A stretch of 64,000 nt of DNA, taken from Cornus controversa. Its lineage: Eukaryota; Streptophyta; Magnoliopsida; Cornales; Cornaceae. The notes beneath the pieces were generated by a model that was given only the letters and a program-made list of their open reading frames with translations, was not told the origin of the DNA and did not search any database. This document shows positions 47,685-59,767 of the stretch, in pieces (position 1 is the first letter of the stretch; each line of letters begins with the position of its first letter). The DNA lies in assembly GCA_026545225.1 (NCBI GenBank), contig CM048850.1:4650001-4714000 (forward strand). The letters are read 5' to 3'. The translations under genes were made by a program, and so were the position numbers.

Positions 47685-50185
47685 TTAGAATGTACCTAGT
47701 GGTGAACAACTCGGGATACTTTGAGCGGACTTCTTATTCTCGCTCCCATGTAGCTTCTTCCACCCCGTGATGCCTCCAAAGCACCTTAACCAATGGAATG
47801 GTCTTTCCCTGAAGCACTTGTTCTCTAGTGTCCAAAATCTGAATTGGTCTTTCCTCGTATGACACATCCTCGTCCACCTCAAGGTCTGCCCAATCGAGTA
47901 CATGTGAAGGGTCTGGCTCATACTTCCTCAACATAGACACATGAAAAGTGTTGTGCACACTTGACAATTACGGTGGCAATGCCAAGCGATAAGCAACCTC
48001 TCCTACCCGATCCAAAATCTCAAATGGCCCGATGAATCGTGGTGCAAGCTTGCCACTATGACCGAACCTCATCAAACCTCTCCGTGGCGAGACCTTCAGA
48101 AAAACATGATCCCCCACCTCAAATGCTAGTGGTCGTCGTCTCCTATCAACATAGCTTTTCTGATGACTCTAAGTCGTAAGCAATCTTTGTCGAATTAACT
48201 TGATCTTCTCTGTAGTTTCCCGAACTAAATTTGGTCCCAAAGAAACTGTCTCTCCAACCTCAGTCCAACAAATAGGTGACCTACATGGTCTACCATACAA
48301 GGCCTCGAATGGAGCCATCTCAATGTTAGCTTGATAGCAATTATTGTATGCAAACTCCACCAAAGGAAGGTGATCCTCCCAACTGCCCCGAAGATCAAGT
48401 ACACACGCCCGCAACATATCCTCCAAAATCTGTATAGTACGCTCAGACTGACCATCCGTCTAAGGATGAAAAGTTGTACTAAAATGAAGGTCCGTATCAA
48501 GTGCTGCTTGGAAACTCTGCCAAAATCGAGATGTAAATCGTGGGTCTCTATCTGAAACAATAGAAACTGGCACGCCATGAAGCCTAAGGATATGCTCAAT
48601 ATACAATCTACTGAGAGTATCCACATCATCGGTCACTCTAATAGGAATAAAGTGAGCTACCTTCATCAATTTGTCAACGACCCCCCAAATTACGTCATGA
48701 CCCTTCCTCGACCTTGGAAGCCCCGTCACAAAATCCATAGTGACATGCTCCCATTTCCACATAGCCACAGGCAATGGCTGCAACAACCCCACTGGTCTCT
48801 GATGCTCGGCCTTCACTTGTTGACAAGTGAGGCACCTCGCCACAAACTGAGCTACATCCTTTTTCATACCCTTCCACCAATTCTGTCGGCGTAAGTTATG
48901 GTACATCTTGGTACCACCTGGATGTACTGCTAGCCTCGAGTTGTGAAACTCTCTTAGAATCTCATCCCGACAAGCTAAGGGAACAAACATCTTCCCTTGG
49001 AATTTCATGCTCTCATCTGAATGAACTGTCCATCCTTCCACTACTTCGCTACCCAAAATTCATGTGCGAATAGCCTCAACCTCGCTATCCTTCCTCTACT
49101 CTTCAATCACTCTACTCACAAGAGTTGGTTGAGCGATAAGAGTAAATAACACTGCCGGTCCATCATCCTCACTGAAATGTAATCCCATTTCTGAGATGTC
49201 TTCCATCATCTTCCACTCCCGTATGGCTAAGCTCGCTAAGCTACCATGTGACTTCCTACTCAATGCATCCGCCACTATATTGGCCTTTCTCGGATGATAT
49301 TGTAAGTCGAAGTCATAGTCCTCCATATACTCCATCCACCTCCGTTGCCTCATATTCAAATCCTTTTGTGAGAAAAGGTATTTGAGACTTTTATGATCTG
49401 AGAATACTTCAAACTTCTCGCCATACAAATAATGTCTCCACAACTTAAGTGCAAAAATCACCGCCGCCAACTCCAAATCATGTACCAGATAATTCTGTTC
49501 ATGTGTTTTCAATTGCCTCGAACCATACGCCACTACTCGTTCGGTTTGCATTAGCACACATCCCAAACCGAGTCGTGAAGCGTCACAATAAATTGTGTAC
49601 CCCAACCCACATTCTAGAATAATCAAAATTGGAGCCGAAGTCAACCGACTCTTCAATTCCATGAATGCATGCTCACAAGCATCATCCCATATAAACCTCA
49701 CTCTTTTTCGGGTAAGTTTCGTCATAAGTGCAGCTAGCCTTGAAAAGTCCTTCACAAACCTCCGATAATACCCGGTCAATCCCAAGAAACTACGTATCTC
49801 AAATACGCTCTTAGGTCTTTCCCAACCCATCACCGCCTCTATCTTGGATGGATCTACGGAAACTCCTCCTTCGGACACAACACGCCCAAGGAATTTTACT
49901 TCCGCTAGCCAAAATTCACACTTCTCGTACTTGGCATATAATTGATGTTCTCTTAAGAGTTACAACAAAATCCACAAGTGACCCTCGTGCTCCTCTTCCG
50001 AAGACGAGTACACTAGGATGTCATCAACGAACACAACCACAAACTTGTCCAAGTAAGCATTGAACACTCTATGCATTAGATCCATGAATGACGCTGGTGC
50101 ATTTGTCAAACCAAATGGCATCACCAAAAATTCATAATGCTCGTATCGTGTGCGAAAAGTGGTTTTCGAAATGCCCGTATCTTCG
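47685..50185 (-). pseudogene. pol: chromovirus pol remnant (RT-RNase H-integrase-chromodomain)
   Basis: Reading down the minus strand: the C-terminal half of RT (50,185-49,900; [12 protein letters not shown], then [12 protein letters not shown]), the RT/RNase H junction [20 protein letters not shown], RNase H ([40 protein letters not shown]), integrase HHCC ([14 protein letters not shown] ... [11 protein letters not shown]) and its catalytic D residues ([25 protein letters not shown]), the [10 protein letters not shown] block, and a chromodomain-like end (PIQILDTREQVLQGKTIPLV, RHHGVEEATWERE). Stops and frameshifts occur near 49,960, 49,060, 48,460, 48,170 and 47,968, so it is inactive. The chromodomain assigns it to the chromoviruses, Tekay/Del branch. 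Confidence 0.92.
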
Positions 50186-50190
50186 CAGGA

Positions 50191-51015
50191 TTGTCACCCC
50201 ATTTGCGAAGCCTCTCACCCAACTTGGATACCTTTAAACCATTATCTCTAATGAAATCACCTTGTATGACCTAGTTTGAGTTGCTCATATTGTTATGTCC
50301 TTTGGAGGGCCCAATTGCTACCGAACCATTAGGTATTCCCAAAATGACCTTGACGTCTCTTGGAGTTATCTCAACAAATTCATGACAAAGGTGCAAATCG
50401 CATTTGTCGAAGTCAAATCTATTAACTAGATCTTCACAAAGGTTTTGGTTTAAGTGAGTACAATTCAACTTCAAAAGATCGCCAAACCCTAGATTGGTTA
50501 CTACACCCATCTTTTCTTCATTAAACTTTTTGACTGTCTGAAAGAACTTCGCCACTGTCATTGTGGTCAATCTATTGTACTGTAACAAGTAACAAGGAGA
50601 AGGTTCATTATTTGTATACATTGAATATGTAACTATTTCTCTACTTGAATGACTAGAATGTAAAATTTCTTACTTTCTTATGTTTTTTCTTATTTGTAAT
50701 TCTTTGTTTTGAAAGGTACTCCGTCATTAATTGATTGTATTCATCTTCATATAGCTTTTTTCCAACATCTGTCATGTATTTCCAAATTTCAGCAACTGTT
50801 TTTCCTCTTTTTTTTTTCTTTTGCCTTGAAAACATGGCATAAAATCAAATACATTAAAAAAATAGAAATGTATGCATATAAAAATTCAATAAAAAATATG
50901 CTATAAATTCATATGCATATAGAAAAAACATGTTGGGTGGCTTAGATGGATTAGAAGGTTGAACGCCACTAGAAAAGTTCTTCCGTTTCCGTTTGGTACC
51001 ACTTGAACGTCCCAT
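50191..51015 (-). pseudogene. N-terminal exons of the C48 (Ulp1-like) gene, with an HMG-box-like exon
   Basis: Minus strand. Exon 1 starts at the ATG at 51,015 (MGRSSGTKRKRKNF). Exon 2, about 50,827-50,674, ends at a GTAAGA donor and encodes GKTVAEIWKYMTDVGKKLYE and more; its spacing of W, M, K and Y resembles the second and third helices of an HMG box. Exon 3, from about 50,583, carries KMGVVTNLGFGDLLKLNC, NLCEDLVNRFDFDKCDLHL and ITPRDVKVILGIPNGSVAI, a domain commonly found N-terminal to plant Ulp1-like proteases. A stop follows near 50,271, after which similarity may continue ([11 protein letters not shown]) to the junction with the chromovirus at about 50,190. The central part of the gene is missing; its protease end is at 42,038-43,493. 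It could be a cellular gene or transposon cargo. Confidence 0.65.
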
Positions 51016-51807
51016 AGTATAGAATCAAAATATAAATATCAATCTACAAAAAAAATCAAATAAATGACTTATATTAGATATATCGACAAGATTAAAGTAT
51101 ACTAGCATGCTAACAATTCAAGAATATTAGATTCATGAAAACAATGGATGGGATAGAAACAACTATTTACTCTATAGAGGACTAGAAAAATGCAAAGAAA
51201 GAGCGATAATGTATTGCCAGAGAGTGAATTAGCAAGATGCCACCTTGTGCAGTCGGCAAGCGCAATTATCGTGGTTTCACCAGGTGCATACACAAACATA
51301 TATATACATACACACACATGAAGCAATATGATACAATAAGTAAGGAGGAGTGAGATAGTATATACTTTTAACATGATTAATGAATCCAAAGTTCAACATG
51401 ACCATATTCATTAGTATATACTTTCAAATATTTTTGGAACATCTAGAGTTATGGAGGTTGTGAAGTGAAACATAACCCAAGTTGAATAAAGTAAAACTTT
51501 CCTCCAAGTTTTGCATGGGACAGAAAGAGATGATGATTATAATGATAAAAATAAATCATGTACTGTAAAGGGAAAAGAAATGGACAACCCAACTGCATCA
51601 ACTATTTTGGACATTACTTGTGTCTAATAAACATCTTTTAATTACTCATCAATACAAGATTAGTGTAAATTTGGCCTTTTGGCTTTTATGGTGACCACTT
51701 CTGTAAGGCTTAAGTAGCCAAAAATTTATTTCCAATACATGATTGAAATAAACAAGAGAAGAGAAATATGAAACCACATCTGAAAAATTACGTATCTATT
51801 TTGTTTT

Positions 51808-52110
51808 TTGAAACTAAACCCAAACAACGTCATTTTACTCTACCGCACGGGTACAACATGACCCATTATGGCAAAGGATCTCAGTCTGAAATGGATTGAG
51901 AACCCATAACACAGTAATCAAGGGCAGACATTATTTGGTTAACCACAAACAAAAGAATGTATATTTTTCACAACCTTATTTGAAGATAAATAAATAAATT
52001 TATTTTTTGCATTTGGCAGAAACCAACCTAAAAATAGTTTTCTTTGCATTTGGCAAAAACGTACTTATGGCTACCATTATTTACATAAGTATTTGATTAA
52101 GAAATTTACA
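51808..52110. repeat. dispersed repeat (pairs with 10,685-11,110)
   Basis: GAAACTAAACCCAAACAACG through about AAGAAATTTACATAGCA matches 10,685-11,100 in the same orientation at roughly 90%. About 110 bp present in the first copy (10,832-10,945) are absent here. Confidence 0.8.
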
Positions 52111-52783
52111 TAGCAGAAAAAAATTATCTATAAAAAAAATAAAAAAATTGAATATTTCCTTTCAAACATTAAAAAATAAATGCACAGTTTCACAACCTCA
52201 ATTTCAGGATAAGTAAAAACATTTTAATGTTCTCAAGGTTAACAAAGAACCTGAAATCAATCTCTGTTTGTAGGCCGAGTTTAAAAAATCAAATTAACTT
52301 ATTACATGTGTATGTTTGAGTATGAAGGGAAGGAAGGCAATAAAATACATAAATAGCCTATCATTCCAACATTCACACACCTTTAGATAACCATCAAAAT
52401 GATATCATCACATACAAAAAATTAAGTACATCACACATGAATAAAGGCAATTTCATAGGTCATAACAAATGATACACAACAAAGGATACACAACACACAT
52501 ATGAGTTACAATAATTCAAAACCAATAATCGACATAAAGAACAAAATTATCAAACCATACAGATTCCATGAGCAATTTGAAGGCAGTAGATTAGACACAG
52601 AACAATTAATCAGTATAGAGAACCAAATCATATTTATCTAAAACCACCGGCAATAGAAGGTAAATTCAAGATTGAAAAATCACACACACACACACACATA
52701 TATATATAAATCAAAGTTTTCATGACTTTCAGTACCAAATGAATCCCAGTAAAATTAAAACCACTGGCAATAAAAGGTAAAGA

Positions 52784-52836
<53 letters not shown>

Positions 52837-53179
52837 CAAAGTTTGCACGAAGGTGATACAAAAAAGAAACCAACATACCAAGCAAAATATTCACTTCACT
52901 CCTACTTCTATGACCAAAAGGGAATCTCTATATCTATCAAATACCTTCAATTTAAGACAAAATTGGACTATTTAGAGAGAGAACCCACCAACTGTAGATC
53001 AAGAAAATTGAGGGTTAGTGAAAGTAATAGAATGATTTAGTAAAAATGAGCCAAGAAAAGAATATATGTGTGCATTAATTCACAATGATTTTATTAAAAT
53101 ACATATTACAAATTAACACTATATAAGGTTAATAACAAGAAGAAATTTGAGAGACAGGGAGAAATACAAAGAAAGACTT
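52111..53179. other. AT-rich DNA with (CA)n/(TA)n tracts, no gene
   Basis: Compound microsatellites lie at about 52,680-52,707 and 52,785-52,838. The two are preceded by similar text (AAAACCACYGGCAATARAAGG at 52,641 and 52,758), so an approximately 117-bp segment including the microsatellite is duplicated. No coding sequence is recognisable. Confidence 0.6.
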
Positions 53180-53760
53180 ACTAGAGTTGATATTCTATGT
53201 TTGGAGGTCGTCAGCCTTCAAATCGCCAGAGCTGGGTCGTGCTAGAGGAGAGAGAAATTAGATGGAGAGAGGGATGTCGCTGGGTTAACACCGTGAAAAG
53301 ACGAAGTGAGAGACGGAGAGAGGTCCTCAGCCTTCAAATCGTCGGCAAGAGCTTGGACAACGATCGGTAATGGACACTTTCACGAATTGCAGAGCTGGGT
53401 CATGCGAGAGGAGAGAGAAAATAGTCGGACAGATGGATGTCGCTGGGTTAACACTATGAAAAGATGAAGCGAGAGATGAAGAGAGGTCGTCAGCCTTCAA
53501 ATCTTTGGCAAGAGCTTGAACAACGATCGACAATGGATACTTTCACAAATCGCAAAGCTGGGTCATGCGAGAGGAGAGAAAAAATAGTCGGAGAGAGGGA
53601 TTTGGCTGGGTTAACACCTTGAAAAGACAAAGCGAGAGACGGAGAGAGGTCGTCAGCCTTCAAATCGCTAGCAAGAGCTTGAACAACGATCGACAACAGA
53701 CACTTTCATGAATCGCAGAGCTGGGTTGTGTGAGAGGAGAGTGAAAACAGTGGTTCTTTG
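53180..53760. repeat. 163-bp tandem repeat, about 3.5 copies
   Basis: GTCGTCAGCCTTCAAATC and the rest of the unit recur at 53,207, 53,324, 53,487 and 53,650. The first unit is shorter (117 bp), the others 163 bp. On the minus strand two units each encode a 68-codon ORF (MSIVVQALA...), but 163 is not a multiple of three, so no long protein results. Base composition is balanced, unlike the satellite that follows. Confidence 0.88.
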
Positions 53761-53829
53761 GTGGGAGAGCAAGCTGACCAATAAGATATATTTTATTGTC
53801 ATTTTATTTAAATAAAACCCAAATAACAT

Positions 53830-56800
53830 AAAAATCGAGCAAATGTGAATATAAAAAATGTGAAAATAAATTTTTATAATTTATTTGTGCAAAAACATTA
53901 TTTAAATATGGCTAAAAGTTGTTAAAAAAATGGAAAACATAAAAAACTATTTGTTTTAAGTATGTGAAAAAGCACTTTAAATGTGTGGAAAGTGTTTTAA
54001 ATGTGTGAAAAGTGCTTTAAGTATGTGAAAAGTGAGAAAAGATGAAACTAAAAAATGTGAATATAATTTTTTTATGATTTACTTGTGCAAAAACATCCTT
54101 CAAATATGGCTAAAAGTTTCTAAAAAAAATTTGAAAGATAAAGCACAAAAAAATATTTGTTTTAAATGTGTGGAGATTACTTTAATTGTGTGGAAATGCT
54201 TTAAATGTGAGGAAAAGTGCTTTAATTGTGTGGAAAGTGAGAAATAATGTTTTAAGTGTGTGAAAAATACTTTAAAAGTGTGGAAAGTGAAAAAAAATGA
54301 GATTAAAAAATGTGAATATAATTTTTTATAAATGTTTTGTGCAAAAACATCTTTCATATATGGCTGAGAGTTCGTAAAAAAATTGGAAAGAAAAAAACAT
54401 AAAAAATATTTGTTTTAGGTGTGTGGAAAAGTACTTTAAATGTGAGGAAAGTACTTTAACAGTGTGGAAAGTGAAAAAAAATGAGATTAAAAAATGTGAA
54501 TATAAATTTTTATGAATTTTTTGTGCAAAAACATCTTTCATATATGGCTAAGAGTTTCTAAAAAAATTGGAATGAAAAAACATAAAAAAATATTTTTGTT
54601 TTAGCTGTGTGGAAAAGTACTTTAAATGTGTGGAAACTACTTTAAAAGTGTGGAAAGTGAGAAAAAAAAGGAGTCTAAAAAATGTGAATTTAAATTTTTA
54701 TGTTTTTTTTGTGCAAATACATCCTTCAAATATGCTTAAGAGGTCATAAAAAAATTCAAAAGAAAAAAATAAAAAAAAAATATTTATTTTTAGTGTGTGG
54801 AAAGTACTTTAAAAGTGTTTAAAGTACAAAAAAATGAGACTAAAAAATGTGAATATAAATTTTTATAAATTTTTTGTGCAAAAACACCTTTCATATATCA
54901 CTAAGAGTTCCTAAAAAAATTGGAAAGAAAAAACATAAAAAAATATTTGTTTTAGGTGTGTGGAAAAGTACTTTAAATTTGTGGAAAAGTACTTTAAATG
55001 TGTGGAAACTACTTTAAAAGTGTGGAAAGTGAGAAAACAATTAGCCTAAAAAATATGAATTTAAATTTTTATGATTTTTTTGTGCAAATACATGCTTCAA
55101 ATATGCTTAAGAGTTCCTAAAAAAATTCAAAAGAAAAAAAAAGAAAAATTATTTGTTTTAAGTGTGTGGAAAGTGAAAAAAAAATGAGATTAAAAAATGT
55201 GAATATAAATTTTTATGAACTTTTTGTGCAAAAACATCTTTCATATATGGCTAAGAGTTTCTAAAAAAATTGGAATGAAAAAACATAAAAAAATATTTGT
55301 TTTAGCTGTGTGGAAAAGTACTTTAAATGTGTGAAAAAGTACTTTAATTGTGTGGAAACTACTTTAAAAGTGTGGAAAGTGAGAAAAAAATGAGTCTAAA
55401 AAATGTGAATTTAAATTTTTATGATTTTTTTTGTGCAAATGCATCATTCAAATATGCTTAAGAGGTCATAACAAAATTCAAAAGAAAAAAATAAAAAAAT
55501 TTATTTGTTTTAAGTGTGTGGAAAGTACTTTAAAAGTGTTTAAAGTGCAAAAAAATGAGACTAAAAAATGTCAATATAAATTTTTATAAATTTTTTGTGC
55601 AAAAACACCTTTCACATAACACTAAGAGTTCCTAAAAAAATTGAAGAGAAAAAAAATAAAAAAATATTTTTTTTAGGTGTCTGGAAAAATACTTTAAATT
55701 TGTGGAAAAGTACTTTAAATGTGTGGAAACTACTTTAAAAGTGTGAAAAGTGAGAAAACAATTAGCCTAAAAAATGTGAATTTAAATTTTTATGATTTTT
55801 TTGTGCAAATAAATCCTTCAAATATGCTTAAGAGTTCCTAAAAAAATTCAAAAGAAAAAAAAAAGAAAAATTATTTGTTTTAAGTGTGTGGAAAGTATTT
55901 TAAAAGTGTGGAACGTGAAAAAAAAATGAGATTAAAAAATGTGAATATAAAGTTATATGAATTTTTTGCGCAAAAACATCTTTCATATATGGCTAAAAGT
56001 TCCTAAAAAAATTGGAAAGAAAACACATAAAAAATTATTTGTTTTATGTGTGTGGAAAAGTACTTTAAATGTATGGAAAACTAATTTAAAAGTGTGGAAA
56101 GTGAGGAAACAATTAGCCTAAATAATATGAATTTAAATTTTTATGATTTTTTTGTGCAAATACATCATTCAAATATGCTTAAGTGGTCCTAAAAAATTTC
56201 AAAAAAAAAAAAATTATTTGTTCTAAGTGTGTGGAAAGTACTTTAAAAGTGTGGAAAGTGCAAAAAAATGAGATTAAAAAATGTGAATATAATTTTTTAT
56301 AATTTTTTTGTGCAAAAACATCTCTCATATATGGCTAAGAGTGCCTAAAAAAATTGGAAAGAAAAAACATAAGAAAATATTTGTTTTAGGTGTGTGGAAA
56401 AGTACTTTAATTGTGTGGAAAAGTACTTTAAATGTGTGGAAACTACTTTAAAAGTGTGGAAAGTGAGAAAACAATTAGCCTAAAAAATGTGAATTTAAAT
56501 TTTTATGATTTTTTTGTGCAAATACATCCTTCAAATATGCTTAAGAGTTCCGAAAAAAATTCAAAAGAAAAAAAAAAGAAAAATTATTTGTTTTAAGTGT
56601 GTGGAAAGTATTTTAAAAGTGTGGAACGTGAAAAAAAAATGAAATTAAAAAATGTGAATATAAAGTTATATGAATTTTTTGCGCACAAACATCTTTCATA
56701 TATGGCTAAAAGTTCCTAAAAAAATTGGAAAGAAAACACATAAAAAAGTATTTGTTTTATGTCTGTGGAAAACTACTTTAAATGAATGGAAAACTACTTT

Positions 56801-59011
56801 AAAAGTGTGGAAAGTGAGGAAACAATTAGCCTAAATAATGTGAATTTAAATTTTTATGATTTTTTTGTGCAAATACATCATTCAAATATGCTTAAGTGGT
56901 CCTAAAAAATTTCAAAAAAAAAAAAATTATTTGTTCTAAGTGTGTGGAAAGTACTTTAAAAGTGTGGAAAGTGCAAAAAAATGAGATTAAAAAATGTGAA
57001 TATAATTTTTTATAATTTTTTTGTGCAAAAACATCTCTCATATATGGCTAAGAGTGCCTAAAAAAATTGGAAAGAAAAAACATAAGAAAATATTTGTTTT
57101 AGGTGTGTGGAAAAGTACTTTAATTGTGTGGAAAAGTACTTTAAATGTGTGGAAACTACTTTAAAAGTGTGGAAAGTGAGAAAACAATTAGCCTAAAAAA
57201 TGTGAATTTAAATTTTTATGATTTTTTTGTGCAAATACATCCTTCAAATATGCTTAAGAGTTCCGAAAAAAATTCAAAAGAAAAAAAAAAGAAAAATTAT
57301 TTGTTTTAAGTGTGTGGAAAGTATTTTAAAAGTGTGGAACGTGAAAAAAAAATGAAATTAAAAAATGTGAATATAAAGTTATATGAATTTTTTGCGCACA
57401 AACATCTTTCATATATGGCTAAAAGTTCCTAAAAAAATTGGAAAGAAAACACATAAAAAAGTATTTGTTTTATGTCTGTGGAAAACTACTTTAAATGTGT
57501 GGAAACTACTTTAAAAGTGTGGAAAGTGAGAAAACAATTAGCCTAAAAAATGTGAATTTAAATTTTTATGATTTTTTTGTGCAAATACATCATTCAAATA
57601 TGCTTAAGTGGTCCTAAAAAATTTCAAAAAAAAAAAACTTATTTGTTCTAAGTGTGTGGAAAGTACTTTAAAAGTGTGGAAAGTGCAAAAAAATGAGATT
57701 AAAAAATGTGAATATAATTTTTTATAATTTTTTTATGCAAAAACATCTCTCATATATGGCTAAGAGTGCCTAAAAAAATTGGAAAGAAAAAACATAAGAA
57801 AATATTTGTTTTAGGTGTGTGGAAAAGTACTTTAATTGTGTGGAAAAGTACTTTAAATGTGTGGAAACTATTTTTAAAGTGTGGAAAGTGAGAAAACAAT
57901 TAACCTAAAAAATGTGATTATAAAGTGTTATGATTTTTTGTGCAAATATATCCTTCAATATGCCTAAGAGTTTCTAAAAAAATTGGAAAGAAAAAAATAA
58001 AAAAAGTATTTGTTTTAAGTGTGTAAAAAGTATTTTAAAAGTGTGGAAAGTGAAATAAAATGAGATTAAAAAATGTGAATATAAATTTTTATGAATTTTT
58101 TGTGCAAAAACATCTTTCATATATGCCTATGAGTTCCTAAAAAAAATAGAAAGAAAAAACTTAAAAAAGTATTCGTTTTAGGTGTGTGGAAAACAACTTT
58201 AAATGTGTGGAAAAATACTTTAAATGTGTGGAAACTACTTTAAAAATGTGGAAAGTGAGAAAAAAAATTAGCCTAAAAAATGTGATTATAAAGTTTAAAA
58301 TTTTTTGTGCAAATATATCCTTCAATATGCCTTAGAGTTCCTAAAAAAATTGGAAAGAAAAAAATAAAAAAAAAAATTTGTTTTAAGTGTGTGTAAAGTA
58401 CTTTAAAGTGTGGAAAGTGAAAAAAAAATGAGATTAAAAAATGTGAATATAAATTTTTATGAATTTTTTGTGCAAAAACAACTTTCATATATGCCTAAAA
58501 GTTCCAAAAAGAATTGGAAAGAAAAAACATAAAAAAGTATTTGTTTTCTGTGTGTGGAAAACTACTTTAAATGTGTGGAAAAATATTTTAAAAGTGTGGA
58601 AAGTACTTTAAAAGTGTGGAAAGTGAGAAAAAAATTAGCCTAAAAAATGTGATTATAAAGTTTTATGATTTTTGTGCAAATATATCCTTCAATATGCCTA
58701 AGAGTTCCAAAAAAAATTGGAAAGAACAAAATAAAAAAACAGTATTTGTTTTAAGTGTGTAAAGTACTTTAAAAGTGTGGAAAGTGAAAAAAAATGAGAT
58801 TAAAAAATGTGAATATAAATTTTTATGAATTTTATGTGCAAAAACATCTTTCATATATGCCTAAGAGTTCTTAAAAAAATTGGAAAGAAAAAACTTAAAA
58901 AAGTATTCGTTTTAATAGTGTGGAAAACTACGTTATATGTGTGGAAAAATACACTTAAAGTGTGGAAAGTAATTTAAAAGTGTGGAAAATGAGAAAAACA
59001 ATTAGCCAAAA
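53830..59011. repeat. AT-rich satellite array, about 28 monomers
   Basis: Marked by the recurring phrase TGTGCAAAAACATC followed by TTTCATATATGGCTAAGAG, AAAAAAATTGGAAAGAAAA, TATTTGTTTTA and several GTGTGGAAAGTACTTTAAA sub-repeats. Spacing between successive phrases alternates between about 160 and about 205 bp in most of the array, so the basic unit behaves as a dimer of about 365 bp; the first few units are irregular. It ends abruptly at 59,011, where a chromovirus LTR begins. ORFs across it are artefacts. Confidence 0.92.
55740..57880. repeat. 713-bp higher-order repeat, three tandem copies
   Basis: Four monomers with spacings of about 156, 205, 166 and 186 bp form a block that repeats at 713-714 bp with near identity. 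For example, the stretch at 56,220 recurs at 56,933 and 57,646, and that at 55,880 recurs at 56,594 and 57,307. Confidence 0.85.
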
Positions 59012-59521
59012 TGTCACGCCCCCAAACCCGGACTGCTGGGACTCCCTTGGACCAACCCCGAATTCCGAGTGTGAACCCGTTCACCTAACCCCATGAACAA
59101 TCTCAATTACATTCAATGCATTAGTATCAAGGTTTAATACCATGCTATAACGCCCCGATTTCCAACTCTCAAAGAACCAGAGGTTAAACCGTCCATTTAG
59201 CCCAACAGGCCCTCATTACCCTCATTCACCACGAAAGCTTAACTCAATTCTTGCATATGAATGCACCCAAATCCACCTTAACTAATCCCCATGGGCCCTA
59301 CATCAAATCACACACCTTAGTGACCATTTACTTGTCCACACTTTTAAGAATCACTCACTTTCGAGCCTCAAAACATTCTTTGTTTAGAATCTGAAACTAA
59401 AGCTTACACCATTGGATATAGAATTCAAAAATACTCAAGTTAAAAAAAAACCACACTCAATTCTGATCTAGAACAAATAAATTATGTCGAAATGAAGTTT
59501 TGGAAAAAGCTGTGAATAGTA

Positions 59522-59767
59522 ATTTCGATTAATCGAGATGGGCATCTCGATTGATCGAGATTAAATCTCGATTAATCGAAATGCTTGCGAGAGTTTCACC
59601 CTTTTGGTACCCCAGACCTACAATATCTCGATTGATCGAGATGGGGGTTTCGATTGATCGAAATTCCTCCTATTTGGACTCTAAAAATCACCATAAATCA
59701 TCACCCCTTCGATCAATCGAAATGGGGGTTTCGATTGATTGAAATAGGCATCTCGATTGATCGAAAT
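59522..59767. promoter_or_regulatory. TCGATYRATCGA palindrome cluster (7 exact and 1 degenerate copies)
   Basis: Mix of ATTTCGAT, ATCTCGAT and symmetric TTAA-centred forms. Relative position in the LTR is as in the other chromovirus-type LTRs. Confidence 0.7.

Larger units (their letters stand above)
43494..50190 (-). mobile_element. 5'-truncated Tekay/Del-type chromovirus, with nested Athila solo LTR
   Basis: The minus-strand element keeps its complete 3' LTR (43,494-47,650), PPT and pol from mid-RT to the chromodomain. The 5' LTR, gag, protease and the first half of RT are missing: RT homology stops at about 50,185, where the C48 gene sequence begins. It has therefore lost its 5' end together with central C48 exons, probably by one deletion. 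No target duplication can be defined. Confidence 0.88.

Noticed and set aside
54032-58854. Lysine/phenylalanine-rich ORFs of 60-85 codons, similar to one another
   Set aside because: They are products of the satellite monomers and have no independent coding evidence.
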